Positions 7,498 to 16,077 of a stretch of 64,000 nucleotides of DNA are shown here, piece after piece (position 1 is the first letter of the stretch; every line of letters begins with the position of its first letter). The DNA is taken from positions 124,001 through 188,000 of the forward strand of contig CAWVIZ010000016.1 in the NCBI GenBank assembly GCA_963929535.1. Reading direction: 5' to 3'. The stretch is from Pullilachnospira sp963929535 (lineage in GTDB: Bacteria; Bacillota; Clostridia; Lachnospirales; Lachnospiraceae). The position numbers and the translations under genes were made by a program. The notes below the pieces were generated by a model. The model saw only the letters and a list, made by a program, of their open reading frames with translations, was not told where the DNA came from and searched no databases.

Positions 7498-9111
7498 TTA
7501 CATATACCTGTCTATGGTGTCTCTGACAGCGCCCTTTCCGGCGATCATTTCACGAAACAGTTCTTCCACCTTTTCCCCCAGACCATTCTGATACAGATCT
7601 GTAAAGAAAATCTTCTCATTGGACAAAACAGGTTTCAGCTGATCCTTCAGTGTTTCCGGCTTTCCGATCACCACATCCTTCAGTATCTCCTGGATCTCTC
7701 CCGCCATGGGATCCGGAGCCAGCACGTAAGAATTCCCCTGATCGTCAACCGCCATCATATAACGCAGCCATCCGGCGATGCCAAGAGGAATACCGATCAG
7801 CCGGTCAGCGCTTCCGTATTTGGCCGTATATGCCTTGATGGTCTCCCCGAAACGTACTCCCAGTCCCTGGGACTCGTCTGTGACGATCCGAAGGTTTGTA
7901 TCCAGCAGGTACTCATTTACGAACCGGACCTGCAGCAGTTCGTCCGCAAACGCCTTGGGATCGATGATCCCCGGGCTTTCTACCATAGGCAGTCCTTCCG
8001 TATAAGCCACGGTTCTGGCCAGCTTCATCAGCCTGGGATCATGGTTGAGCATATGCGCAAAATATTCTTCTCCCAGAAGCACTCCCAGCGGGGCCAGTGC
8101 GGAATGCACCGGATTCAGCAGCGCTGTAACCTTCATCCGTTCTGACTGGTTCACAGTCCTGCGGCTTCCCAGGAAAACTCCCTTTCCTTTTTCCAGCGGC
8201 GGTCTGCCATTGGGGAAAGAGTCCTCGATCACCAGATACTGGGGATCCTCTCCATTGATGAACGGGGCGATATACGTCCGCTTGGAGGTTTCCACAGGCT
8301 GCATCTTCTCCACCCCCAGCGCTTCCAGATCGGCGGCAATATCCGGGTTGGGCCTGGGAGTAATCTTATCGATCATTGTCCATGGAAATGCGATAGTACT
8401 CTCATCTTCTACATAGGAAACAAAACCTTCCTCTACAAATCCCCGTTTCAGCCACTCCTCCGCCATGGTCAGCACCGAACTGCGCAGCAACTGTCCGTTC
8501 TGGGAACAGTTATCCATGGACACCAGCGCCAGAGGAGCCGCGCCCTTCCGGTAGCGTTCCAGCAGCATGGCAGCCACCACCCCCATGGCTCCGCCTGCCT
8601 TCTCCGGACCATTGTCAATATCTGCCTGCACAAAGGGAAAATAATTCCCCGCCGCGTCCGTCAGCGCATATCCTTTTTCCGTAATGGTAAAGGAAACCAT
8701 CTGCAGAGACGGTGACGCAAAGATCTCCTTCAGCCGGTTCCACTGTTCGGGATCCGTACTCCTGGCCTTTACAGCCTCCCCGAAGCACCCCAGCACTTTA
8801 TAGTCCCGCTCCCCCGTCTCATGAAGGATCACACTTAGTCCCAGGTTGTCATACGGACGGTAAATATCATCCACCACATCGTAATCGAAGGTTTCCACGC
8901 AGGTCAGCGAGGTATCCAGATCCCCGTTTTCCAGCATACCGTCCACAATACCCCCAATAAAGATCCGGAAAATATTTCCGATTCCGAAATGCGCCCATCG
9001 GGGCGCCGTCCTGGCTTTCCGGGCGGCATGAGCCACATCGTAGCCAGGCAGTTTGATCCCGGCATTCTCCCATGCTGCCGTGTCTTTGATTCCATTCAGC
9101 GAAAGCTCCAT
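7498..9111 (-). CDS. Mannitol dehydrogenase/fructuronate reductase family oxidoreductase
   Basis: This 537-residue polyol dehydrogenase has an N-terminal Rossmann-type NAD domain (HFGIGNIFRIFIGG, about residues 40-55) and a C-terminal mannitol-dehydrogenase domain containing the KPTLFN-equivalent region and VNPVHSALAPLG-type catalytic segment. Family members interconvert ketoses or fructuronate with polyols or mannonate. The ATG at 9111 is chosen because AGGAGG precedes it. The frame extends upstream without a site and with unlikely sequence. UxuB-like fructuronate reductase and mannitol dehydrogenase cannot be told apart here, since no uxaC/uxuA gene is nearby. Confidence 0.88.
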   Translation of the reverse strand: MELSLNGIKDTAAWENAGIKLPGYDVAHAARKARTAPRWAHFGIGNIFRIFIGGIVDGMLENGDLDTSLTCVETFDYDVVDDIYRPYDNLGLSVILHETGERDYKVLGCFGEAVKARSTDPEQWNRLKEIFASPSLQMVSFTITEKGYALTDAAGNYFPFVQADIDNGPEKAGGAMGVVAAMLLERYRKGAAPLALVSMDNCSQNGQLLRSSVLTMAEEWLKRGFVEEGFVSYVEDESTIAFPWTMIDKITPRPNPDIAADLEALGVEKMQPVETSKRTYIAPFINGEDPQYLVIEDSFPNGRPPLEKGKGVFLGSRRTVNQSERMKVTALLNPVHSALAPLGVLLGEEYFAHMLNHDPRLMKLARTVAYTEGLPMVESPGIIDPKAFADELLQVRFVNEYLLDTNLRIVTDESQGLGVRFGETIKAYTAKYGSADRLIGIPLGIAGWLRYMMAVDDQGNSYVLAPDPMAGEIQEILKDVVIGKPETLKDQLKPVLSNEKIFFTDLYQNGLGEKVEELFREMIAGKGAVRDTIDRYM

Positions 9112-9322
9112 TTTTACTGCCTCCTCCTTGTCAGTATCGCTGTCCGTACCGGGATGAAAATCCCGTGAGAGAACAGATACCCTCTGCCCGCGGCAAGGCA
9201 TCTGATCCGTGTCCATCCCGGATGCATCCTGCAGTATATTGCCACTATAGCATAAGAAAGAGCAGGTTTCAATATCCTGTATCTTTCCCGGCGGATCCGC
9301 AGCTCTCTGTCCCCCATTTTTG

Positions 9323-9792
9323 TCACCACAGCACCCAGGTAAGCGGCAAAACGATACTCCCGCCCTCCCAGAAGAAGGAATCCCACAACTCCGCGAAACC
9401 GTATGCCTGCATTCCATTCCGGGAAGATACGCAAAACCCCATCATGTGATATCCCGGCCGTGCAAACGCTCCGAAGCGCAGGACGCCTCTGACCATTGCC
9501 GTTCCCTCCTGTACGCCGTCCTCCCTTTCCCGGATAATAGCCTGAAAATTCAATCGGAGCCCTTTTCCTGAAAACAGATTTTCCCCGATCCGCATGATTC
9601 CCTTCTTTCAGAGTTTTATATACCCCTGCCTTTCCCCGGGCCGTTTTCACCAGATTCTCCTCCACCTCCACTGCCGGAGAGACCTCGTAGATTGTCAGGC
9701 GTTCTGCCAGCGCTCCGATAAATTTCAGCGGATGAAAGCCGGCCTGTCCCGGGAACCGCACCCCTCCGGCACAGGGAACGGGAATTTCCAGT
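9323..9792 (-). other. Unrecognised, possibly frameshifted coding remnant
   Basis: The 820-bp gap between the dehydrogenase and glgX has no intact recognisable gene. On the minus strand one frame reads plausible protein (GFHPLKFIGALAERLTIYEV, VENLVKTARGKAGVYKT) down to about 9597. A second frame continues with similar composition from 9595 to a stop at 9323. Moving between them needs one frame change near 9595-9600. I do not recognise the family. Chance open frames remain possible. Confidence 0.25.
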
Positions 9793-9873
9793 TATTACCG
9801 GGTGGATTTTGGACTTGCTCCCTTAAGAGACGTGCGCCGCCAGACGCCCGAAGGAAATAGGGGCTGTCACATG

Positions 9874-9905
9874 AAAAAACCGATTCCTGTTGCAGAACCG
9901 GTTTT
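9874..9905 (-). terminator. Terminator of the hsp20-glgX operon
   Basis: On the minus strand AAAACCG pairs with CGGTTTT (9905-9899 with 9882-9876) and is followed by a further TT. It begins 27 nt after the glgX stop codon. Confidence 0.6.
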
Positions 9906-9931
9906 CCTACATGGAAAAGTGAATAGATTGT

Positions 9932-12076
9932 TTAGCCTTCGGGCTTTCCTGCCACGAAAATGCAGACACTTCTGGGATGTGCCACATAGACAAAATGTCC
10001 CAGAAGCTCTCTGCCGGTGATAATTGCCTCCTCTCTGGCGGTGTCGGCCACCGGCCGCCAGAGATATCCTGCCGGGAGCCGGGGAAGCCGGAGCTCCACA
10101 GCTTCCCAGTACGCGTTGACTGCCAGATATACCAGGTCGTCCGCGCCCCGGTCATCGGCGCCGGAAAAAAGCACGCAGATGGTATGGTCGTCCCAGCCGA
10201 ATTCGCTCTGGCCGGGATCGGCTCCGTGGAAGCTGATGGAAGGAAAGCCCAGAGAAGAGAGGCTGGTATTTTTCCGGAGGATCGGGTGCTCCCGGCGAAA
10301 ATGAATCAGAAAACGGAAGAATTCCCACAGCTCCCTGTTGGCTGCCAGCAGACTCCAGTCCAGCCAGGAAATTTCGTTGTCCTGGCAGTAGGCATTGTTG
10401 TTGCCATACTGGGTATTTCCAAATTCATCTCCCGCGAGAAACATCGGTGTCCCCCGGCTGCAGAAGAGTACTGCGGCGGCATTTCGAATCATCTGAAACC
10501 GCAGCTTCTGTACGGCGGTGTCATCGGTTTCCCCTTCCTTTCCGCAGTTCCAGCTGCGGTTGTCGTCAGAGCCGTCGGTGTTGTTCCAGCCATTGTCCTC
10601 ATTATGTTTCCGGTTGTAGGCGTAAAGGTCGTACAGCGTGAAGCCGTCATGACAGGTGAGAAAGTTTACGGAGGCATTTTCCCCGCGCTTTTTGGGCGGA
10701 TACAGATCCGGGGAACCGGCGATGCGCAGCGCCGCCGCCTGGGCGAAGCCGCAGTCTCCCTTCAGAAAGCTTCTCAGATCGTCCCGGTACCGGCCGTTCC
10801 ACTCCGCCCACCGGTTCCAGGAAGGGAAGCTTCCCACCTGATACAGGCCGCCGGCATCCCAGGCTTCCGCAATGAGTTCTGTACTGCTTAAAATCGGATC
10901 GTAAGCCAGGCTTTCCAGCAGAGGCGGGCGGCTCATGGGGGAAGCGTCCTCGCTGCGCCCCAGAATAGAGGCCAGATCGAAACGGAACCCGTCCACATGG
11001 TAACTGGTGGCCCAGTACCGCAGGCAGGACAGAATCATCTCGCGGACCATGGGATGATTGCAGTTCAGGGTATTTCCGCAGCCGCTGAAATTATAGTATT
11101 TCCCGTCCGGCGTCAGCATATAGTAAACGTTGTTGTCGATGCCCTTGAAGGAAAAGAACGGCCCCTGTTCGTTTCCCTCTGCCGTATGGTTGAAAACCAC
11201 ATCCAGAATCACCTGGATTCCCTCCCGGTGCAGCTGGCGGATCAGGTTTTTCAGCTCTTTTCCCTCCCGGTTATATTCCACTTCGGAGGTATAGCTGGTG
11301 TTGGGGGCAAAAAAACACACCGGATTGTATCCCCAGTAATCCAGCAGAGTTTTTCCGTTCACCTGACGCATATTTCTGGTCTCATCGAATTCAAAAATCG
11401 GCATCAGTTCCACCGTATTGATGCCCAACTCCTTCAGATAAGGAATTTTTTCCTGAAGCCCCGCGAAGGTGCCGGGATGTTTTACCCGGGAGGAAGTATG
11501 TCGGGTAAAGCCCCGGACGTGAAGTTCGTAGATGATACAGTCACAGAGCATCAACGCGGGGCGCTCCTCCGAATCCCAGTCGAAATTGTCGTGAACCACC
11601 CGCGCCTTATAAAAGGCATCGCTTCCCAGCCGCCGTCCCCAGGCACTCTGGCCGGTGACCGCTTTGGCGTAAGGATCCAGCAGATACCTGTTTTTGTCGA
11701 ACAGCAGCCCCGTTGGGGGATCCCAAGGACCGTCCAGAGAATAGGCATACTCAAATTCATCGATTTTCAGCCCGAACACAAACATAGAGTAAATGATCCC
11801 CATCCGGTATTCCTTCGGAAAGGAAATACGGGCATAAGGGGTCTGGCTGCCCCGGTGAAACAAAAGCAGACAGCAGGCGGTGGCCGACCGGGAGATCAGG
11901 GTGAAGTTTACCCCGTTGGGGAATCCTGTGGCGCCGTTAATTTCATAAAATCCCGGGCGGATGGGAAAGCCGTTCACCGTCTGCAGCGGTTTCAGATTTT
12001 CTTCTGCCTCAACTGCCCAGGAAAAATCCTCTGAAAGGCTTTTCTCCCGGGCGGCCAGATGTTTTTTGCGTTTCAT
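9932..12076 (-). CDS. glgX: Glycogen debranching enzyme GlgX (isoamylase-type)
   Basis: This 714-residue GH13 protein has an N-terminal CBM48-like domain (about residues 40-150) and an alpha-amylase barrel. It shows the conserved regions DVVFNH (292-297), GFRFD with nucleophile D367, the acid/base E404 in IAEAWD, and H476/D477 in CHDGFTLYD. These match debranching enzymes that hydrolyse alpha-1,6 links in phosphorylase-trimmed glycogen. The start lies 7 nt after the stop of the Hsp20 gene, so the two are probably co-transcribed. No other glycogen gene is in the window. Confidence 0.93.
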   Translation of the reverse strand: MKRKKHLAAREKSLSEDFSWAVEAEENLKPLQTVNGFPIRPGFYEINGATGFPNGVNFTLISRSATACCLLLFHRGSQTPYARISFPKEYRMGIIYSMFVFGLKIDEFEYAYSLDGPWDPPTGLLFDKNRYLLDPYAKAVTGQSAWGRRLGSDAFYKARVVHDNFDWDSEERPALMLCDCIIYELHVRGFTRHTSSRVKHPGTFAGLQEKIPYLKELGINTVELMPIFEFDETRNMRQVNGKTLLDYWGYNPVCFFAPNTSYTSEVEYNREGKELKNLIRQLHREGIQVILDVVFNHTAEGNEQGPFFSFKGIDNNVYYMLTPDGKYYNFSGCGNTLNCNHPMVREMILSCLRYWATSYHVDGFRFDLASILGRSEDASPMSRPPLLESLAYDPILSSTELIAEAWDAGGLYQVGSFPSWNRWAEWNGRYRDDLRSFLKGDCGFAQAAALRIAGSPDLYPPKKRGENASVNFLTCHDGFTLYDLYAYNRKHNEDNGWNNTDGSDDNRSWNCGKEGETDDTAVQKLRFQMIRNAAAVLFCSRGTPMFLAGDEFGNTQYGNNNAYCQDNEISWLDWSLLAANRELWEFFRFLIHFRREHPILRKNTSLSSLGFPSISFHGADPGQSEFGWDDHTICVLFSGADDRGADDLVYLAVNAYWEAVELRLPRLPAGYLWRPVADTAREEAIITGRELLGHFVYVAHPRSVCIFVAGKPEG

Positions 12077-12083
12077 CCGGTTT

Positions 12084-12533
12084 TTATCCCTCTATTGCAA
12101 TCTGTTTTTTGCTGTCTACAGCCTCTTTTTCCGATTTTTTCGGGATAGAAAGCTTCAGGATGCCGTTTTCATATTTTGCTTTGACCTCGTCCTGCGTAAC
12201 GGCATCGCCTACAAAGAAGCTGCGGCTCATAGCGCCGGCATACCGCTCCTGACGGATGTAATTGCCCTTTTTGTCTTTTTGATCTTTATCCAGCCCCTTG
12301 GCGGCGGATATGGTCAGATATCCATCCTCCAATGCTACGGAGATTTCATCCTTCTTAAAACCGGGAAGATCGATATCCAGTTCATAGGAAGCGTCCGTTT
12401 CCCGTACATCCGTTTTCATCATGTTTTTGGCATGCTTTCCGTAAAGAGGATTTTTTCCCTTTCTGAACATATCAAAAGGAAAGTCCATCCAGTCATCAAA
12501 TAAATCTTCACCCAAAACGCGTGGCATCATCAT
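12084..12533 (-). CDS. Hsp20/alpha-crystallin small heat shock protein
   Basis: This 149-residue chaperone has a short N-terminal arm with a DDWMDFPFD segment, an alpha-crystallin domain (about residues 40-128; DIDLPGFKKDEISVALEDGY) and a C-terminal IPKK segment resembling the I-x-I/V assembly motif. Small heat shock proteins hold unfolding proteins in soluble complexes. Three ATG codons in a row open the gene; the first (12533) has GGAG about 9 nt upstream. It is followed after 7 nt by glgX. No CIRCE element was found upstream; a different inverted repeat lies at 12604-12689. Confidence 0.92.
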   Translation of the reverse strand: MMMPRVLGEDLFDDWMDFPFDMFRKGKNPLYGKHAKNMMKTDVRETDASYELDIDLPGFKKDEISVALEDGYLTISAAKGLDKDQKDKKGNYIRQERYAGAMSRSFFVGDAVTQDEVKAKYENGILKLSIPKKSEKEAVDSKKQIAIEG

Positions 12534-12603
12534 AGGTCATATCTCCTTTCAAAAAGACAGAAAAAACAATAACGAAAAAGCAAACAGACAGCTGTCATGG
12601 AAT

Positions 12604-12689
12604 ATAAGAGAAAAGATATAAGAAGGAAAAAGTTATGTCGCTCTTTACAAGGGAAGGTATGTATATTCTTTTTTATATCTTTCTCTTAT
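12604..12689. promoter_or_regulatory. Long imperfect inverted repeat upstream of hsp20
   Basis: ATAAGAGAAAAGATATAAG (from 12604) is matched by the reverse complement of 12669-12689, with one indel and two or so mismatches and about 43 bp between arms. It sits about 70 bp before the hsp20 start in AT-rich DNA. It is a candidate heat-shock operator of unrecognised type. No other feature is visible in 12534-12824. Confidence 0.4.
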
Positions 12690-12824
12690 TTCTACAGTGA
12701 AAATAGCACTGGCGTCTCGAAATGTCAATACAGATTTGTAAAAAACGTAATTGTGCGAAAATAATAAGTCTTTATCTGATAAATATCTGCCAAATTCACC
12801 AAAAGAATACTGACAGATTTAAAA

Positions 12825-13736
12825 CTATTCTGCCATAATCCGGTAATGGCTGGGAGAAGTGCCGTAACTTTGTCGGAACAGTCTGCCAAAATAACTGACA
12901 TTATTGAACCCGCACTGCTCACAGATGGAAGCGAGATTCTGTGTGGTACCGGTCAGAAGATAGGCAGCCACAGAAAGACGGTAGCGGTTGAGATATTCGA
13001 TCGGTGTCTGGGAAATGGAAGCCTGAAAACAGCGGAAACACTCCCGTTTGTTCGTGTTGGCGGAGCGGGCGATCATCTCTACTGTAACAGGTTCCGGATA
13101 ATGCTCATGGATAAAATCCAGCATTTGTTTCATGCGGTATTCTCTGGCATGCGACAGCCGCTTAAGCGGCGGCGTGCCTTTGAGCAGGGAAAGCTCATGG
13201 AACAGCGTGCGCCAGATCCGGCAGATCAGTTCAAGTCCGTGAAGTTCATAGTCTGTACTCTTCGGGTCGAGGTTATAAAATGTATGAAGAAGTTCAAGGA
13301 ACGCCTGATGTCGTTCCTTATTATGGTCAAAGAAAAAACCAAAGACCGGAGAATGAAGAACAGGAAGCACGGTTTTCTGATAAATGTTTCCAAATACAAG
13401 GGAAGATGAGAAAAAACTCGGGGCAATGGAAAAAATAAAGATCTCGGCCCCGTTCCTCAGCTGGCTGTAACTGTGAAGCACACGGGAGTTGATAAAAAAC
13501 CCATCTCCGGCTTTCAGGCTTCTCTGTACCTTAGCAGTCGGGTTGCGGTACAGAAGATATTCCAGTTCCCCTTTGAGCACCAGCCCGAACTGAAATTCCG
13601 GATGCCAGTGGCACTCCACCGTACCGTTAGAAAAATCATTCAGTGCATTGCAGATGCGCGGCACAGGAAGTCCTCCTTCCGGATAGCCAAAACGTTGTTG
13701 CCTTGTATCGTCCATTTCAATTTTTCTGCAGCACAT
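12825..13736 (-). CDS. AraC-family regulator with N-terminal cupin-like sensor
   Basis: This protein of about 303 residues has a cupin-like N-terminal half (HWHPEFQFGLVLKGELEY, about residues 45-65). The C-terminal AraC/XylS domain has two helix-turn-helix units, ending in ASICEQCGFNNVSYFGRLFR and the SPSHYR box. The start at 13736 is chosen because AAAGGAGG is placed correctly before that ATG; an upstream GTG at 13760 would include the ribosome site itself. Such regulators usually control sugar use genes and bind a sugar in the cupin. No adjacent target is obvious, and the gene borders the mobile region. Confidence 0.87.
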   Translation of the reverse strand: MCCRKIEMDDTRQQRFGYPEGGLPVPRICNALNDFSNGTVECHWHPEFQFGLVLKGELEYLLYRNPTAKVQRSLKAGDGFFINSRVLHSYSQLRNGAEIFIFSIAPSFFSSSLVFGNIYQKTVLPVLHSPVFGFFFDHNKERHQAFLELLHTFYNLDPKSTDYELHGLELICRIWRTLFHELSLLKGTPPLKRLSHAREYRMKQMLDFIHEHYPEPVTVEMIARSANTNKRECFRCFQASISQTPIEYLNRYRLSVAAYLLTGTTQNLASICEQCGFNNVSYFGRLFRQSYGTSPSHYRIMAE

Positions 13737-13843
13737 AAGCAAGCCTCCTTTAACTGGCACAATCTTATTAGTTTTTGACGCAATCCATTCTGTTCAAATA
13801 TCTTTGAGAATTTTATTATTATAGTGCAGGGTCAGGGAGGAAG

Positions 13844-13990
13844 TCAAGGAAGATCCTTCGAGAGAATGGTCATATCTTCATACTCAGCATACTTCCGTAG
13901 CTTATCCTTCTGGGCGTCCAGACTGTATCCATCCACCTGCATGGAGGTGGAAACTCTTGTGTAAATATAGCACTTAGTCCGTCTTTTCAT
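13844..13990 (-). pseudogene. 5' remnant of a large serine recombinase
   Basis: The 48-codon frame starts MKRRTKCYIYTRVSTSMQ and continues VDGYSLDAQKDKLRKYA. This is the start of a serine-recombinase catalytic domain, including the catalytic serine of the YTRVST motif. It then runs to a stop at 13844, where several hundred residues should follow. It resembles the beginning of the complete recombinase at 30161-32149 in DNA and protein (shared GGGCGTCCAGACT block), in the same orientation. It marks the decayed left edge of a mobile element. The small HTH gene ends inside its first codons. Confidence 0.85.
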
Positions 13991-14216
13991 GGCTGGAACT
14001 CCTTTCTCCGGCATGTTTCTGTTCAGCCGGTGATTTTATCAATCCCTCATTGCGGATGTAATACTCCAAAAGACGCAGGACATATTCTGGCGCATGGCGG
14101 TTATCCAGTTCCCATTCCGTTACCGTCCGATAGGGGATATGAAAGAATTTACAAAAGTCCTTACGGTTCATACCGGTCATTTCCCGCAGTTCTTTTATTT
14201 TGGTTTTGCAGTCCAT
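13974..14216 (-). CDS. Small helix-turn-helix regulator of the left mobile element
   Basis: This 80-residue protein has a Cro/C1-like helix-turn-helix (TKIKELREMTGMNRKDFCKF and HIPYRTVTEWE). The ATG at 14216 follows a GGAG site, and the gene overlaps the recombinase remnant by 17 nt, which suggests translational coupling in the ancestral element. A near-perfect 19-bp inverted repeat lies just upstream (14243-14291) and is a likely operator. Control of excision or transfer genes is inferred from position. Confidence 0.75.
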   Translation of the reverse strand: MDCKTKIKELREMTGMNRKDFCKFFHIPYRTVTEWELDNRHAPEYVLRLLEYYIRNEGLIKSPAEQKHAGERSSSHEKTD

Positions 14217-14242
14217 CGCACCATCTCCATAAACAAAAAAAC

Positions 14243-14291
14243 ACACGTTGCGTAATTATTATAGCATCGGCTTAATAATTACACAACGTGT
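14243..14291. promoter_or_regulatory. Palindromic operator before the HTH gene
   Basis: ACACGTTGCGTAATTATTA (14243-14261) is matched by the reverse complement of 14273-14291 with one mismatch in 19 bp and an 11-bp centre. It lies 27 bp upstream of the HTH start. Confidence 0.65.
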
Positions 14292-14304
14292 AAATTGTAA
14301 ACTT

Positions 14305-14487
14305 TTAAGCAGCGTCGGTAAAAGAGCTGCTTTGCTCCGTGCCTGGCTGTTCCTGCAAAGAAACAGGAGCAGCCATCTGGTGCCGCTCTAAGACTTGATT
14401 TCCATATTTCAGCATCAATTTTGTCATTACATCAATACAGCGGTCAAAAGCCGCATTATATTTCGGATCATCATAGATTTTGCTCAA
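14305..14487 (-). CDS. Small conserved-looking protein after the relaxase
   Basis: This protein of about 60 residues opens with LSKIYDDPKYNAAFDRCIDV if translation starts at the TTG at 14487, which has GGAG placed before it. It overlaps the relaxase end by 17 nt, as expected in a compact mobilization operon. The N-terminal part is helical and the last 20 residues are Ser/Thr/Gln rich. I do not recognise a named function. Confidence 0.55.
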   Translation of the reverse strand: MSKIYDDPKYNAAFDRCIDVMTKLMLKYGNQVLERHQMAAPVSLQEQPGTEQSSSFTDAA

Positions 14488-15457
14488 TAGGCCGCTCCTT
14501 TCTCCTGTGACCGCCACAGGCATACGCATCCAGCACTTCCTTGGGAATGCGATCCAACACAGCAACAGCGTCAGCATAGTCCCGCCGCAGCTTGGCATCG
14601 GCCAGCTGCTTCAAAGTGCTTTCCTGGGTTGCTTTTTTCAGAGACTGCTCCAGCAGAGCATTCTCCTGTTTCAGCTTTTTGTTCTCTACGGAGGTTTCCG
14701 TAAATGCCACCTGATACTTCTTCAAAGTGCTGTGCATCTGCTCTACCGCAGGGATATACTTATCCAGCAGGGCCGAAATCTCGGTAGCTCTGCTTTTGGC
14801 GTTAAAGGCTCCGATACCGGACAGCAGTTCCTCCAGTTTGGCCTTTTGCTTGGTCAGTCGGGTCATCTCTTTGAACACTCTGGGCGGGATATGGTCACGT
14901 CCGGTCTGGCTGGCGCTTTCCCCACGCTCCAGGTCCGGGTATTTGAGCACCATGTATTCCCAGAACTTGTCCTGCCACTGGATCAGCTTTTTCTTGTTTC
15001 CTACGATCTCCTTGGCGCTGAGCCTGCCATCCGCAGTCAGCGGGACAAAAGAAAGGTGCATATGGGGCGTTTTCTCGTCCATATGCACCACAGCGGATAT
15101 GATTGTTTTGGGGTCTTGGTTTTGCTGGAGAAAGGCCAGCGCCTCTTGAAAATAGGCTCTGATTTCAGATTTCTTCTTTCCCTGAAAGAACTCCGGTGTG
15201 GCAGTTACCAGGGCTTCCACGACTCGAACACTGTCTGACCGGGTACGGCAACCGGCTTTTTTGATCTGCCGCTCTGCCTCCGCACGATATTTTCGTTCCG
15301 GCTCGATCAGATGGAAATTGTACTTGCTCCTGCTGATGTCCACATCGGGATTGCTGGCGTATTTCTCTTTGGTTCGCTCGTTGTGGGCTTCAATATTCCC
15401 GATCTCCGGCCCCTTGTACTTGGCAAAGCGGAGAATGGCATACTGCGGCTTGCTCAT
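14471..15457 (-). CDS. MobV-type relaxase (Pre/Mob plasmid recombination enzyme)
   Basis: This 328-residue protein has the MobV layout: an N-terminal AILRFAKYK segment with the NIEAHNERT motif, and the metal-binding HMDEKTPHMHLSF motif (HxDExxPHxH) near residue 130. A helical, coiled-coil-rich C-terminal half follows from about residue 205. MobV relaxases nick one strand at oriT and pilot it into a recipient using a helper conjugation system. The gene overlaps the upstream HTH gene by 4 nt. No mating-pore genes are present, so the element would be mobilizable rather than self-transmissible. Confidence 0.92.
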   Translation of the reverse strand: MSKPQYAILRFAKYKGPEIGNIEAHNERTKEKYASNPDVDISRSKYNFHLIEPERKYRAEAERQIKKAGCRTRSDSVRVVEALVTATPEFFQGKKKSEIRAYFQEALAFLQQNQDPKTIISAVVHMDEKTPHMHLSFVPLTADGRLSAKEIVGNKKKLIQWQDKFWEYMVLKYPDLERGESASQTGRDHIPPRVFKEMTRLTKQKAKLEELLSGIGAFNAKSRATEISALLDKYIPAVEQMHSTLKKYQVAFTETSVENKKLKQENALLEQSLKKATQESTLKQLADAKLRRDYADAVAVLDRIPKEVLDAYACGGHRRKERPIEQNL

Positions 15458-15672
15458 ACTCTGTCCCTCCGTTTCTGCCAGATCAGGTCGTAGCCCAGCA
15501 CATCGGCCAGCTCCACAACCTCCTTGTAGCGAATAGATTCACGCTGGAGCTTGGCCGACAGGTTGGAAACACTGTCCGACCAGTCGTATTCCTCATGGAG
15601 TAGGTCAACTACCTCTTGCATTGTGTATCCCGCTCGGACGATCTGCGCCTTAATCTCGTTGCGTACCGTCAT
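15454..15672 (-). CDS. Small helix-turn-helix protein coupled to the MobV relaxase
   Basis: This 72-residue protein reads MTVRNEIKAQIVRAGYTMQE and then an SNLSAKLQRESIRYKEVVEL helix pair, similar to small lambda-repressor-like DNA-binding proteins. The ATG at 15672 has AGGAGG about 10 nt upstream. Its stop overlaps the relaxase start by 4 nt, so the two are translated together. It may be a relaxosome accessory or autorepressor (inference). Confidence 0.65.
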   Translation of the reverse strand: MTVRNEIKAQIVRAGYTMQEVVDLLHEEYDWSDSVSNLSAKLQRESIRYKEVVELADVLGYDLIWQKRRDRV

Positions 15673-16077
15673 AATCAAAAATCCTCCTACATTTACTTGA
15701 TAAAAAAGCGAAGCCGGTACGCCCTCAGGCATAGCCGCTTCGCCGTGTCGTGAAAAATTCTCTTGTTACCAAATCCGTTCAGAATTGCCGATGCGATGTC
15801 CTGTCCATCATCCGCACCTTCCGACTTTCCCGTTCCGTGTGACTTGGCTCGAAACCGTGCGTTTTCCCATGATTCGATGCACCCGGTTCGCTGGTTCGAG
15901 AAGCACGGTTTCGTAAAATAATTTCTGCCAATCGTCAAATACTTTTCGATTCTCACTAGCCTTGATTTGCACCTCCGATTTTGCCAGTGATTTTTGATAT
16001 ACAACCGCTGAATTGCTATAAAAGAGAGAACAACGGTCAATCAAAGTGTACGTACGTACAGCGTCCGATTCCCAGTG
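15673..16077. other. Gene-free region with inverted repeat, possible oriT
   Basis: No convincing gene is seen in these 405 bp. An 11-bp perfect inverted repeat CGAAACCGTGC (15850-15860) and its complement (15903-15913) flank repeated GGTTCG units. The palindromic GTACGTAC string occurs at about 16048-16057 and again at about 16111-16122, inside the next gene's end. Placement between the relaxase operon and the replication genes makes this the best place for the oriT; no nic site is proven. Confidence 0.35.

Noticed and set aside
12534..12600. CIRCE element for heat-shock control
   Set aside because: No TTAGCACTC-N9-GAGTGCTAA-like repeat was found upstream of hsp20.
15693..16044. Overlapping minus-strand frames of 78 and 115 codons
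   Set aside because: No ribosome sites, no family match and overlap with repeats; the region is better read as non-coding or oriT.
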